Below are positions 50,461 to 63,231 of a stretch of DNA of 64,000 nt, piece after piece. The stretch is taken from the NCBI RefSeq assembly GCF_949987515.2, contig NC_082694.2:11215958-11279957 (forward strand), in the 5' to 3' direction. Numbering within the stretch: the first letter of the stretch is position 1; every line of letters starts with the position of its first letter. Below the pieces are notes generated by a model. The model searched no databases, had not been told where the DNA came from, and saw only the letters and a program-made list of their open reading frames with translations. The position numbers were made by a program, and so were the translations under genes. Source of the DNA: Delphinus delphis. Lineage: Eukaryota > Chordata > Mammalia > Artiodactyla > Delphinidae.

Positions 50461-53400
50461 TTTTTGTTTGCTTTAGCAGGTGACCAACCTGGTTAGATGC
50501 AGGCTCCAAGGAAGTTCCTGTCTACCTTCTCTGGTCTGAAACCACCTGAACAATGTCAGTTCAGTTTTCAAGGCTTTGCAGTGCTATTGAGATCTGTTTG
50601 GTGTGTGTGCTAGTCTTGGACCTAGGATCAGTCTGGGACCGTGCTGCTCAGTTCTAAAATCCTCTGGCATGCTGTTTAGGGGCAGCTAAGACATTCACAC
50701 ACTACTTTATGGGATCACTTTCTTTAGCTCCCTCCTCCCCATGATCCCCCCACACTTTCCAGTTCCCAGGTGATCCTGACCCCTCCACCCTCACCTTGGT
50801 CCCCTGGCTAAAAAGCCAGGGTTTTACTCTCCCTGCTGTACTGTGACAAAAAGCAACAAGATATATTTATTTACACAGAGAAAGAGAAAGAAGGAAGGAT
50901 TTCCCCCCATGCTCTTAGGACCACAGTTCCTTTGGTCAGAGAGAAGGGTGCCCTTCCTTAGAGTTTAGTCACCTATCTGGCTGCCACTGCCATTGTCACC
51001 CCTACTGTCACTAGATTGCCTGGGGGCAGGAAAGAATGGAAAAAACTCCACAAATAAACAGGGGTTTTCTACACTCTCTCTGCCCTATATGGGCTCTCTT
51101 TCCCATTCCTAAGCCCAGAAATGGAGGGCTTTTTCGGAGACGTTTTTGGTCTGTATCCTGTACACAGTTCTAGGTTTCATGTTGTCTGAGCCCAGGCCTG
51201 AAGAATCTGGAGGGAAAAAATGGGAAACTCACCACCACTTTGGTAGTATTTTCAATTCTGGTTTCCTTCCCAAACAGTCCCACTTCTACTTATTTTTCAG
51301 AGTCCTCAGAAAGCTGTTTCACGCATCCTGTCCAGGGCTTTAGCTGCATTCAGTGGAGAGGAAAGGGTAGAATACCCATCACTATTTGACCAGAACCAAA
51401 ACTCTACCAGCCTGTTTTGATTCTCTGTATAGCACTTATCACTACCTCGTATTTTTGTTTATTGATTCATTTGCATATTGTTTGTCTCCCGCCCCTGCCC
51501 TCCCTCGGATGTTGGCTTCGGAGGAGCAGTAACTCTGTTTGTATTGAATATTGCCTGGCACACAGTAAGCACTCAATAAATGTTTTCGAATGATTGAATC
51601 GACCCTCTCCGTCAGAAAGACTTTGGAGACAACTGCTTCTCTCTTTTTTGTCTCTTCTTCCTCAAACTCTCTCCCCACCAATAAATCGCCTTATACATTT
51701 TTCATTGCTGCAATACACAGTGGCTCCAGATCTCACATCTCCTGCTACACTGGGCAGGGAAGGAGAGGGCTCTAGAATAAATCTGGGGTTTGCTCTCTAT
51801 TGGCCCATTCTTAATCCAATCACTGTGACCAGGGGGAGTGGCATATCCTGATCTTCTTGAGCCAATCATAGCCCCTCCTGGAGCTGTGATGAAAGGGATC
51901 AAAGGGTGTGGTATAGTGGGGGGGGGGGCTCCTCCAGACGGAGAAGGGGGGGGTGGAGCTACCAGAAGTCTATGGATATTGGACAGCAAATGCACCAGAT
52001 GTCCATGCACTTGCTTCCCCCTGTAGAAGGAGGAGCCCAGCCCTCCCCCTTCACCCTGCAGGGACACTCATGTCTCACTGGCTCTGGCCTGCTCATTCAG
52101 ACACAGCTGGATTGCAGCTACTATCTCTACAAATCAATCTGACTCCCAAATGGGGGAGTTAGAATGCACACAACCACAGCACCAGGCTTGGGAGGAGGCT
52201 GCGGTTAATGCTGTTTGTGGCCATTAGGAAGAACTGAGTCTGGTTCCCAGTGTCCTCGGGGTCTGGGCAGGCACAGAAGGCTTCAGGGTCAAAGGACAGC
52301 TGGCAGGAAAAAGGACGGACTCACGAGATAATGATTGGGTCCTCCAGAGAGACCTCCCTGGGGAATGGCTCAGAAAGCCTGGAGCCTTTTTTGTTATCTC
52401 CCCAAGTGGCCTCTTCGAAAGGGCAAAGTTCAGCAAAGTTAATCTTTGTTGGCAAAGTCAAATACAAATGAGCAGGTTAAGGTCCAGTCTGTCTCCAGAG
52501 CACAAGAAATGGACTACCCAAGGGCCAAATTACCAAAGTCCCGAGTGCAAGCTGTTTTCCATCCGTGATTTCTGGTTTCCATTTTATACTCTGCCTGCAC
52601 GCCTGCACGCCCTCATTCAGTGTCAGTCACTGAGACATAAATTCCGAGGCCTCCGTTTTCCTACACATCATGGCACAGCCCTTCACTCACCGTTCATTTA
52701 TCACTCCTCCCATCCCTCCCCCCGTCCATCTGTGATTACTCGATTACTGCCTTCAAGTATCAGAATTTCCGCCAGCAAGTCTGGCTCTTGAGGGATCCAC
52801 GTGTTATTAAATCCACATATTCCTGAGTTTCAGACAGCGAACAGTGGGAGTTCAGAGAGTGAGCTGGTCCCCAACGTGGGATGGCGGCGTCTGGGGAGAC
52901 AGAGCGCAGTAAGAAGGACCACCTGTGCTGATCGCTTACTCGGTGCCCGCTTCAGGGCTCTTAACCCTGCAGACATGGGATGGCTGGAATTTAAATATCA
53001 CAGCAACAACGGAAAGACACAGCGAGAGGCCCTTCCAGCAGTCTGTGCCCTTCTTCATGGTTCTCATGTGTGATTACGTCCACATCGTGCACTGTAAGTC
53101 AGGATAGGGATCTCATCAGGGCTGCTCCCACCGGGTCCTCCAAGCCGAATGCTGTGCCTGGAGCATAGTAAGTGCTCAGCAAATACATAATGAATGAATG
53201 AACGAACGAATGGGCGATTATAAACCTCAGATGTACGGTGCCTTGAATCAGTAGGGCTCTGTCTCAGATTCTCTGTTTTGAGGAAGCAGAACACAAAGCA
53301 GCGAGGTTCCAGCCAGCTCTGGTCACCTCCACGCCCAGAGAAAACCTCCCAGCTTGGAATGCTTCACACCAGAGGAAGTGGCCAAGTCCACAGCAAAGGA

Positions 53401-53771
53401 TGTCCTGTAACACTGTAAACTGACAAAGCCCTGGGCTGGCAGATGACACTTCCAGCGCCCTCCCTGGTCCCTGGAGGTTTCCCAGATGCTGCTGGGTTGG
53501 CAAGTTAAACCTGCTCCGTTTGTATGTGGTATCATGCATTTCAACCACTCCCTTGTGAGTTGTTCTGGCCTCAATCTTAGACCATAAAACCACTGGCGAC
53601 TGAGGTGGTACCTGCTCCGTAGTACATGCCCCGTCTCTTGCCATCCAGACTGGCCCCCCAGGCCAGGGAGTTGCAACATTTTCCGCCTCCAGCAGATCTG
53701 ATGGATGTGATGCTCGATCCATTGTATGAGGCTGGAGGTGGAGGGAGCGGGCCAGTCCCCCCGTCCTCCAC
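50461..53771. other. Intergenic, no gene recognised
   Basis: Holds an L2 3' end in sense (about 51410-51600, 'actcaataaatgttttcgaa'), two G-runs (51918-51928, 51946-51953), and an L2-like tail near 53155-53215 ('aatgaatgaatgaacgaacg'). No exon recognised. Confidence 0.4.
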
Positions 53772-53984
53772 AATGGTTCTTTTTTCTTTTTTTTAAGATT
53801 TTTTTTTTTTTGATGTGGACCATTTTTAAAGTCTCTATTGAATTTGTTACAATATTGCTTCTGTTTTTTGCTTTGGTTTTCTGGCTGCGAGGCATGTGGG
53901 ATCTTGGCTCCCCGAGCAGGGATCGAACCCGCACCCCCTGCACTGGAAGATGGAGTCTTAACCACTGGACCGCCAGGGAAGGTC
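53772..53984 (-). mobile_element. tRNA-derived SINE (antisense)
   Basis: T-runs, 'gatgtggaccatttttaaag', 'ttctggctgcgaggcatgtg', 'gatcgaacccgcaccccc', end 'ccactggaccgccagggaag'. A 279-codon minus-strand open frame reads through it by chance. Confidence 0.75.
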
Positions 53985-55965
53985 CCCCTGCCCCGACCTG
54001 TGATTCTGATGTGGGGATCCCCCCTCACAGGGAGGCACCCCATACTTGCTGCCGTCTTGCCGCTCCCCCGCTTCAGTTCTCGGTTAAGTCGGTGTGTTGC
54101 CAAGTCACGCTCCTTGACATGCGGACCCCCAAGGACTCATTTCCAGGATGTTTTTGGCTCCTTGACAGCCTCTTCCTGTTTTGGAAGCTAAAAGGTGGCA
54201 TTAAAAAGCCAGAGAGGTTTCATTGTTTTGAAAAAAAAAGCCTCCACTGACTGAGGAGGGAACTTCAGCCTCTCGATGGCAGAGACACGCTCACCCCTGC
54301 GGAACAGCCTCCTCCTTGCGGGCCAACTGCCTCCGCGCCTTCCTTTTGGGCCTGAGCATGACTGAAACTGCTTTCTCTCCTGCCTCGGTGTTTTGCTTAT
54401 GTGTCAGAAACCCTGAAGTTGGCCGCATTCGTCAAGCACGACACATTTCAAATGAACACAGAAGACAGTCTGTGAAAACACCCTCTAAGGAAAGCTCCCT
54501 CGCTCCACGCCGTGCATTCACTGAAAGGAATTCACCAGCAATATTTTCTTTCATTCAGAATGCCCCACCTCTGGCTTGATGCTAAGAATAAGCTAAATGA
54601 TTAGAAAAAGTAAAAGGTGGCAGTTAGGAATTAAAGAGTCTACAGAAAAATGACCTTCGCAACGGGGAGTGACATGGTTTCATGTTCTCTCAAAGCAGAC
54701 AGCAGGGACCTAAGATGAGACAACTCTGACAGAACCGGGAAATCTCTGTACATACGCTCGCCACCTCCATTTACACAGGCGGGAACCCCTCTCCTGCAGC
54801 AGGAGCTGTGGAGGGCCATGGTCCCAGAGGGAGAGAGGCACCGCCCTGGGAAGGGGACAGGCAGCTCGTCATGATGGTTTCCCACACGTCACTGAGGGCA
54901 TGGGGTGGGGTCTGGGGGGGCGGTGGAGACGTAGTGAAATCTCTTCTCCGAGGCCATGTTCTCTCATGACATTTGTGGCTGGAAGCCCTTTCCCATGTTA
55001 AGTTCGGAGATGAAGGCCCACGTTGAGTTTCGGTTAAGGGTTTAGCGGAAGCTGACTAAAGATGTAGCCCAGGAGTTTCATAATACAATGGGTCTCTAAA
55101 AGTAAGCGCCTCCTCTAAGGCAGCACGCTGTCCAGAAAAGTTCCTCAGTTGGTGCTCTGACAGTTTAGGTTAAACTCTAATTTGATCGTCTTTTTCTTCC
55201 AATAGCCTTCTCATGTTTTATTTTCACATGCAATTCTTAAATGTTTGCACTGATGAGGGGAGTGTCTTAGGTTGTAGATGATACATGGTGTCTCTACGAG
55301 GTACATTAGCTGTGCCACTTACTAGCTCTGACTTTAGGAAAATTATCGAATCTGCCTGGCCTGTTTCTTCAGCTGTAGTAATACAGGAAAAAACCAGTGC
55401 TGGCCTCCTGTAGTAGCTGTGAGCGCTAACCTAGTAAATGAGAACTACGCAGCAGGCACTCAACAAACGCCAGCCGTACTGTTATCACTCACAGTGAAGG
55501 CTTGGGACAATTCACTGGCAGTCACAGGTTTATTTGAAATGCAACAAAATCTTTGTTCTTTGACACAGGGGTGGGGTAACTTAGTCCCCAAAGCCTGGAG
55601 GTGTCTTTTGTTTTGTTTTATTTTCTTTTTAAGAGCACCAATTATATGTACTTGAAAAGGTAAAACTAGATTCTGTTTTTATATCTAATTAGAATAAACC
55701 ACATTCAAATATTAGACTGAATTCAGTGATTAATAGCACAACTTTCTCAAATAGATTACTCTGATTTCCCCTACATTTCACAACACAACGTTTATTAGCA
55801 AAATCATATATTTAATATATTCTGGGTCCTAGACTCTTATCAGATATGTCATTTGCAAATATCTTCTCCTAGTCTGTAGATTATATTTTCACTTCCTTGA
55901 ATAGTCATAAATTTAGCTTTTGATAAAATCTTGCCTCCATATAAATCTATAGATACAGTTAACTT
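53985..55965. other. Intergenic downstream of NPHP1
   Basis: MIR-like fossil at about 55310-55480 ('gtgccacttactagctctga'). Minus-strand AATAAA hexamers at 55791-55796 and 55529-55534 are possible NPHP1 poly(A) signals but lie beyond the L1 at 55982. No exon. Confidence 0.35.
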
Positions 55966-55981
55966 AAATTTGTTACTTGGT

Positions 55982-56437
55982 ATTACATACAGAATGGACG
56001 GACAACAAGGTCCTACTGCATAGCAGAGGGAACTATATCCTATATCCTATGATAAGCCATAATGGAAAAGAATATAAAAAAGAGTGTATATATATGTATA
56101 ACTGAGTCACCTTGCTATACAGAAGAAATTAACACAACATTGTAAACCAACTATTCTTCAATAAGAAAAGAAGAAACAGACTCACAGATATAGAGAACAA
56201 ATTAGTGGTTACCAGTGGGGAGAGGCAAGATAGGGGTAGGGGATTAAGAGGCAAAACTATTAAGTATAAAATAAATAAGCTACAAGGATATATTGTACAG
56301 CACAGGGAATATAGCCAGTATTAAGAACCTTAAATGGAGTATAATCTTTAAAAAATTGTTAATCACTATATTGTACACCTGAAACTTTCATAATATGGTA
56401 AATCAACTATACTCAATAAAAAAGAAAAACAAAACAA
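55982..56437 (+). mobile_element. L1 insertion containing two tandem L1 3' ends
   Basis: First L1 3' end to 'ttcaataagaaaa' (about 56168), then a second, older-looking L1 3' end to 'ctcaataaaaaagaaaaac'. One pair of target duplications, AAATTTGTTACTTGGT (55966-55981) and AAATTTGTTAGTTGGT (56438-56453), encloses both. It starts about 260 bp beyond the NPHP1 stop codon. Confidence 0.75.
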
Positions 56438-56694
56438 AAATTTGTTAGTTGGTTTTTGAAAAAAAATTCTCTTTAAATTTAGATATAATAGTATTTCTCA
56501 TAAAAATTTACTTCATTGTATTAACACATATTCAAATTACCAGATAAATATTTCTTATAGAATGTGGCCTGAACAAAAAAGAATAAAGCCTAGGTTATGA
56601 TGGGACAGTTACTTCTGGTTTTCTCATGTGATGCAGGTTGTCATGGAGGGTCTATCAGATTCAGCGGGAAGTGGAAGGTCAAGGGGCACCGCTG
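56438..56694 (-). other. NPHP1: Start of NPHP1 3' UTR
   Basis: Follows the NPHP1 TGA (56697-56695). No AATAAA or ATTAAA on the minus strand before the L1 insertion, so the true end is unresolved. Confidence 0.4.
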
Positions 56695-56967
56695 TCAGGC
56701 TGCGATCTTTCTTATCTCACCCAAGAAGTCATAGGTCTGCTCTGAAATGTCGAAAGGCTCATGGAGCCCCGCTGGTGACAGCAGAGCCTGGAGGGCGCCC
56801 TCGTTTTCTTGGCTTTGCTTGAGGAAGTCGGCGATGACCTTCCATCGCGCGGCCTCGGTCTCCTCCTCTGCCCACCTGAACGGAGGCAGGAGCACAGAGT
56901 GGAGGAGGGGAAGCGCGCAGTCGTGGTAAACCAGGAGGAACACGGCCTTCTGGAGCTCCTTGTCTCT
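56695..56967 (-). CDS. NPHP1: NPHP1 last coding exon
   Basis: Acceptor 'gtgttttcgcag', 90 codons [17 protein letters not shown]... to [10 protein letters not shown] and TGA. The final residues (KIAA) differ from the human KNAV as I recall it. Strong conservation over [20 protein letters not shown]. Confidence 0.96.
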   Translation of the reverse strand, partial: RDKELQKAVFLLVYHDCALPLLHSVLLPPFRWAEEETEAARWKVIADFLKQSQENEGALQALLSPAGLHEPFDISEQTYDFLGEIRKIAA

Positions 56968-59900
56968 CTGCGAAAACACCGGCACCACCAGTGACTGTGA
57001 GTGGACCCAGCTCATTACTCCTCAAGGGTTACACTGGACGAGCTCTGTTAGCTAGAAGCCGTCTAGGGGGTGGGAGGGGGGTGCGTCAGTGTCTGGCAGC
57101 TCAGTCAGGACGTGGACACAACAGGAGTCACCGCGGAGAGAGACAAGTGGTTCTCTCTGAGGGTCTGCAAGGGGCTCCTTGAGGCCGGGGTGCCCCCTGA
57201 GTGCCATGGACATTCCATCAAGCAGACTGGGGTGCCAGAGTCTAACTCCGGGGACGAGGGTGCGGTTCCAGGTAAACGGAACTAGGACACGATGTGAAGT
57301 CAGCTGTATTGCTGAATGAGGTCAAGGTGATACGGGGGAAGGGTAGCAAGGGCTCTGCGTGAAATCCAGAGAAGGGCGCCCCAAGCAGTAGGAATGTGTT
57401 GTCAGCCCCGCCTCCCCATAACAAGAGCTGGGCAACACCCACATGGGCCGTGGCCCGGCTCCAACAGCTGGGGTGGGCATCACAGCCGGGGTGGCGGCCT
57501 ACACTGCGATGTGGCCCCCGCAGGCTACCGTGTGTGGACAGGCAGCTCCTACAGGCCCGAGGCCCAGCACCTGTCCACTGCCAAGCTAGAAGGGCATTAA
57601 ACCTGCCAGTTTTAGTCAAACAAAAACTCAAATAAGGATACAATATATACACTTTTTTTTTTTTCAATTTTTAGTGTCTTTGTTCTCCCGTGATTCCTTG
57701 AGGATAATGAAAAGTTCAGATTAGTAGTCCTAAAACCATGGACCATGGGCCCCATGCAGCCCACTGCCATCTCTTTTTAGAAATAGTTTTACAGAAAACA
57801 GCCCTGCCCAGGTGTGTACATATTGCCTGAAGCTGCCTTGCGTTACAGTGGCAGAGCTGGGTGTTTGAGACAGACCACATGTGGCCTGCAAAGCCAAAAA
57901 TATTTACTCTCCGGCCCTTTACCAGAAAAGTTTGTCAATCCCAGACTAGAGCAGTCAAGCCACTACTCACTGATCACCGCAAGTTCTGTAATGACCACAC
58001 TCTCCGGCCACGTAAGCACAGCCACGCCTGCTTTCAATGTGTGCTACAGCGTATGCCAATTTTCTTCTTCCCTCTCCTTACCTGATACGGACTTTGAGAG
58101 CTAGGGGAATTTTTTTTTTTTTTTTAAATGAGAGAAATTTGATAGCCAACTGGGACACTTTGGCTTAGAAAGTTCCCCTCAGTTCAATAAACTCAGTGAT
58201 CTGAAATGACTGTCTCGATCAAGTGTTTCTTTTTACACTTGGAATCCATCAACCATACCCTTCTGGGAAGGTGTCTTTGCAACCATAATAACACCGTTTA
58301 ACTGTCAAGAGGGATTAGGACCATGGTTACTTCAGCTAAAAAAGAGGCACGATTAGGGTGTGCGGCAGACACGGAGCACAAAACGTGTGACGCTCGGGGT
58401 GCACAGTCACGTTACCTTCTCTGACCTTTTTAAGGTACTCTCTTTCTCAGCCCAGGAACTCTAAAAAGCAAACAGAAATATTATGTTAATCCGAGTATTC
58501 ACAAGTCTTTGCCACACCTCTGCAACTTCACTCTGTAATTAAACTTACGGACAGGATTACAAACGCTGTACAAATCCTGCACATGTAAGGAGTGAATCTC
58601 TAATTAGGCATCGAGTGCTAATGACCCAGAACCAGACTGACTAGGCGGGAGGTATCAGTGAACGATTCCTCAGAAGCCCGTGATTCTTACAAGTCAAAAC
58701 TAATTTAAGAACAGAGAATCAGTGCAACGCTAACACATGCATGCAAACTGCACCAACGCAGCACCTAAACAATAAAATACCATTACGCTTTCAAGGTAAG
58801 ACAGTCATGAAAATAGACAATTCTGCCAAATACCATACCCCTCGACAATTCTGTTTGCCGAGATGAGGACAGTGGACAGGGAGAGGTAGAATGAAGTACA
58901 GCTTTGCAAGTAAATATTTCCAATCTGTGCACCAAGTTTCACAAAAGCTTCTTTAAAGAAATAAAAAACCCAGAGTTCAATTAACCCCACAGAAGTATGA
59001 ATCAAAGACCTTCCAGGGCCCAGCATGGTGCCTTAGCCATAGCGGGCTCTCGTGAAATATCTGTTGAATGAATCAATGTATGTACGTTTTGTATAACGAG
59101 TAAATATTAATATACTAATGCTTTATAGGGGAAGAAAGAGAAATTCTGCATTAGCTAACTATAGTGCTAGATGAGCTTGTCTGAAATTACAGATAAGCAT
59201 ATGCCAAGAACATTTTCTTACACCTTTTTGCTAAAACCTCATCATTGCTGTTGACACCCCCTCCCCAGCCAAACCAGCACGTGAAATCAGTTTCAAAGTC
59301 TAATAAAAACCTCTGTAGACGATGCTTCCTCCTTCCAACTCCGCCAGGCTGTATGGCCTCCCTCCTTATCAAGAGGACTCACCTCCCAACACGGCTCCCC
59401 TCCCTCCTGCGCACGTGCTTTTCCACGTCTCTGTGCTGTCCGGGGTCCCTAAAGCAAAACCCTTCACGGATTGCCCACCACCTATCACACTCTTCACCCA
59501 CAGGATGAGACTGAGATCGCCCTTGACCGTCTACAGACGACATCCGACAGGCCAGATGGGGTCGTCTGCTCTCCTCAAGAGCACGCCCTCTTCCCTCCTG
59601 CCTCAGAGTGTTTGCTTGTGCTGACCCTCCCACCTGTGATGTCTTCTTCTCCCGTCCCAGTATGTCGAAACCCCGCTTGGCCCCCAGGCTTTCATTAGGT
59701 GCATCTCCCTGAGGACCTCTTTAATGAAACAGGCTCCTGATCCTTACATGCTGCCTCCTTTAAATCTGCAAGGGCCTGGATTACACATCCCCTACGGCAC
59801 TTATGTTATCTGAGTATTTGCGTCGCAGGCCTAATACTTGTCGATTCTAATATTTAAGTTGAACTTTGTGAAACTGCCGTTTTTGAAGGTCAATAAATGG

Positions 59901-62573
59901 CTAAAAATTAGAGGTTTCACATGGTTCAACCTAATATCCAGCTGCTTTTTCATACAACAGATAACATACTTCAAATTAAAATAAAAATGATATGCAGGCC
60001 CTGATTCTCCCCTGAAAACTCAGTCAATTTATCTAACAAACCATTTTGGATTTTTGCTCTCAGGACACAATTGGTGGCCACCTTAAGTCAAGGAACAAAC
60101 AATAGGGAGGAGATTGCAACGGGGTAGAAGGCAGGCACTCCGTCTGCTTATGGGGTCAGGGAAGGCAGCCCTGGGGAAGTCACCTCCATAGTAAGAAAGG
60201 ACAGATGAGACCAAGTTAGCTGGACAACAGACAGGGATCGGGAGACATCATCCAAATAGGGAAGAAACGAACCCCACAGAAGCCTAGAGCTGGTGTCAGA
60301 ACTCGTTATGCTGTATGTCTAAGCGCCTTTAGGACCCGCCAGGTTTCCATCATGATGCATACTACCCACCCTGAGCGCATCCATTAGGTCGGGCTGCTCC
60401 AGGAGCCTGGGGAAGGTGGCCAGCACTGGATTACTAATTAAATCTGAAATACAAAAGAATAAAAAGGATTTTCTATAAACTTCAGCCAATGTGTTTTATA
60501 GCAACAGACATAGAAACATGCATTCAGATTGCAATGACTGTGCCACGTGATTTGCTGATAACACATTCTACCCACGTTAACCTCTCGGAGGGCTGGAAGC
60601 TGCCCCCTCGGCCTCCATCTGCCCCTATATCCACACCCCGGGGAAGTCTGAAATGAGTCTGGTACCAAGTAGGTACAGCTTTTAGGTGGGAGTAAAGTGG
60701 CTCTGAACAGAATAAGACTAGAACATTTTGTTCTTCTACGTTTTTTTTCCAACCTCTCTTTCCTCCTCATGAGTGTGGTGCGGTAAGAGAAATCTTCCAA
60801 TTAGGAGGCGCCCACACTCTCAGGAGGCTGAGTGGGAACGAGGGGCATCAAGGGAAAGGAGGTGGAGGGCGGGCAGCTCCTGCCCAGCCTGGGGCCAACG
60901 GATGGTGCTGGATGACATCGGAAGGAATGAGGAGCTGGGGATTCTGACCACAGGCCTACATACTGCGCAGGAGAATACTGACATTTCACAATCAATAGTG
61001 GCATGTGGAGGGCTGTGCAAAGAGGCCCACCAGGAAGGACACTTCAGAAACGGCAAGGGCAATGACTTCTATAATCTTGTGTCCTCAGTAGAGAAAAATC
61101 CTCTCTCTAGGTCTCACTAAGTTTATTCTGATGCGCAGATTCAAATGAAGCCAATGATTCTGAGTAGGCTTCTCCCTGCCTATAGGAAAACTAATAAGCC
61201 TTCTCCTCTTTAAGGAGTCGGGTCGTTCGTGAAGTTTTTCTAGAGTCGTTGAAACAAATTCAGAGGCAAGTGACGACTAAAGGGCTTAAACTGTCCTTCC
61301 TTTAGAATTACAATTATTCCTTGAGAAATGTTGGTGCTTCTCTGACTCTAGGTAGTTCCATTTCTACCTACCTATCCAGGTGGTGTGTCCCTGGGAGGGG
61401 ACTCGTGTCTAACCATGAACTCCACTTGTCCATGAGAGCCGAGTCATCATGGGGCTCTCTCTCCCTCTCACTCGATTCTAGCCACACTGGCCTGCCTTCA
61501 ATTTCAATCTCTCCAGTGCACTCCGGTTTTCTTGCCTTGGGTCTTCAGACATGCTGGTCCCTCTATCCGGAAAGGATCCGCCCCCACCCATCTCCCCTGT
61601 ATGTCTAACTCCTCTCTCAGGTCTTCTCTTAAATATTCCTTGCCCAGAGAAGCCTTCCCTCATCCTATGAATTAATTCAGGTCTTCCTAGGGTACGCTCT
61701 TGTTGTGTATTTCCCTTCAGAACACTTGAGGTTGAAAAGGATTATTCATATAATTTTGTGTTTGAAGTCTGTTGCTCCACGAGAGTAGGGATGATGGTGC
61801 CTGTCTCATTCATCACTGGGTCCTGGCACAATGCCTGGCATATACTAGGCACTCAATAAAGAATATCCAATAAAATTCAACTTTCTCTGGAGGTAATTCT
61901 TACAACACATGCATATCTCTGTGCAAGTTCAATCGTGTGACAGCTCACTGATTTTTTTAAAATTACTTTTTAACATTTTACTTGGAAAAAGTTTCAAGCT
62001 GACAAAAAAGTTGCAAGAATAAAAACAGAACCGCTGAACACCTCTTACCTGGATTCACCAATTTTATTGATTTTTAAACTTCTTGCATTAAGAACCAGTT
62101 ATTTTGGGTAATTTTGGTCTCTTTCCAAAAAAGATGATATACATATCAAACACATAGTAAAAACATTATTAAAGACATTAAAGGAAAATATGATTATATC
62201 TGAAATTTAGGATCTCAAGTCCCCAGAATCTGAATGGTAAAAAGTGTATATCGTAAAGAACGGAACACGTCCGGAGCTCACACAGGATGCACGCTGAGCA
62301 CAGTGCTTTGCGTCTGAAGTAAGTGATTCACACTGATGCTATTCTAAATATTTTATTCCAAATGTCACCTTCAGAAGCAGAAGATAAAGGCTGGCAGAGG
62401 TTACATTTACTCAAAGCATGATGCACTGTTGTACGTGAGGAAACTGCAAAGACTTCTCACCAGCACTGTGCACGCTCATCCTGTCTTTCAGGAGCGCGTC
62501 ACCAAGAATCTGGCGGTAAAATATCAACAAATGAACGGAGCACATACTTCCAATTAATGTTTCCGGCAGTAGA
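56695..62573 (-). CDS. NPHP1: NPHP1 (nephrocystin-1), C-terminal part, last four coding exons
   Basis: Exons 62461-62573, 60370-60443, 58416-58460 and 56695-56967 join in frame (entering phase 2, then 1, 0, 0). They encode about 167 residues matching the end of human nephrocystin-1: [82 protein letters not shown]. The family protein (~730 residues) has an N-terminal coiled coil, an acidic region, an SH3 domain and a C-terminal nephrocystin homology region; only that last part is here. It works at the ciliary transition zone with NPHP4 and RPGRIP1L, and its loss causes juvenile nephronophthisis in humans. All splice sites are GT-AG and no stop interrupts the exons. The 5' part of the gene lies beyond the right edge. 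Confidence 0.96.
56968..58415. other. NPHP1: NPHP1 intron
   Basis: Contains a hAT-like non-autonomous DNA element at about 57722-57955 ('ggcctgcaaagccaaaaata', 'ccctttaccagaaaagtttg') and T-runs near 57652 and 58111. No exon. Confidence 0.5.
58416..58460 (-). CDS. NPHP1: NPHP1 penultimate coding exon (45 nt)
   Basis: Acceptor 'tgctttttag', 15 codons [15 protein letters not shown], donor 'gtaacgtg'. Easily missed because it is so short. Identified by its match to human [15 protein letters not shown] and by correct phase on both sides. Confidence 0.95.
58461..60369. other. NPHP1: NPHP1 intron
   Basis: L2-like sense sequences: a tail near 59020-59080 ('atctgttgaatgaatcaatg') and a longer stretch at about 59320-59870. 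No exon. Confidence 0.45.
60370..60443 (-). CDS. NPHP1: NPHP1 coding exon (third from last)
   Basis: Acceptor 'tttgtatttcag', 74 nt completing a D codon then [24 protein letters not shown], donor 'gtgggtag'. Ending the exon at AGG keeps the next exon in frame (LR then SSW). Confidence 0.95.
60444..62460. other. NPHP1: NPHP1 intron
   Basis: L2 in sense at about 61440-61870, ending 'aggcactcaataaag'. AT-rich old LINE-like DNA at about 61950-62170. No exon. Confidence 0.45.
62461..62573 (-). CDS. NPHP1: NPHP1 coding exon (fourth from last)
   Basis: Acceptor 'ttctttaacag', 113 nt: one base finishing a serine codon, then [37 protein letters not shown], then one base of the next codon; donor 'gtgagaag'. 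Matches human [20 protein letters not shown] closely. Confidence 0.95.
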
Positions 62574-63231
62574 CTGTTAAAGAAGAAAAAAAAATGTATT
62601 CATTAAACAATACCCTATGACCCAACCTACGGTGTTTTTAAAATGTATACTTATTACTCGAATGAAGAGTTTCAAGTTTTGCTTCATTATTGAAAAAAAT
62701 TTTTTAATAATTTTGAGGAAAACTTCCACTATAAGTTGACCACGTTAAACTTCAGAAAACTTTTATTTTTACGTGTGTACTTTCAAGTTGCGACTCTGGG
62801 TTACCGTTCCTGTGTTTCCATGTTCGCATATACAGCCATGTTAAATGTCGAATAAAAAATAAAAGTCATCAATTATGTGTTTTAGAAAGAACGGGACTAG
62901 TCAGCTACAAGTTTTAACAAAGCCATGTTGCCACCTCACCCGATGTGACGAATGCAGAGGAAACGAGTTCAGACTGTTCCCAGTGCTGGGTGGAACACAG
63001 GAGGGTGTGGCAGATCAGACTGAATTCTGACTCTGCGGTGCTACCTCCTAGCTATGTGATTTGGGGTTAATTATTTATTCTCCTTGTGTTTTGGTTTCTT
63101 CATTTGTAGAACACAGATAGTCATAGCTGCATCTCAGGTTACTAAAAGGATTAAAATGAGGTAAATGTGGAATGCTTAATGCAATGCCTGGTACATACTG
63201 TAGCAAGGTCTCAAGGACAAGAAAATTTCAA
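62574..63231. other. NPHP1: NPHP1 intron, part
   Basis: MIR in sense at about 63015-63200 ('gctacctcctagctatgtga', 'gcctggtacatactgtagca'). No exon recognised up to the window edge. Confidence 0.5.

Noticed and set aside
53264..54103. 279-codon open frame on the minus strand, the longest in the window
   Set aside because: It reads straight through a tRNA-derived SINE and its A-rich tail (Lys-rich stretch) and has no domain, conserved start or splice context.
58805..59026. 73-codon minus-strand open frame inside an NPHP1 intron as an extra exon
   Set aside because: Its product matches no part of nephrocystin-1, and the real exons join in frame without it.
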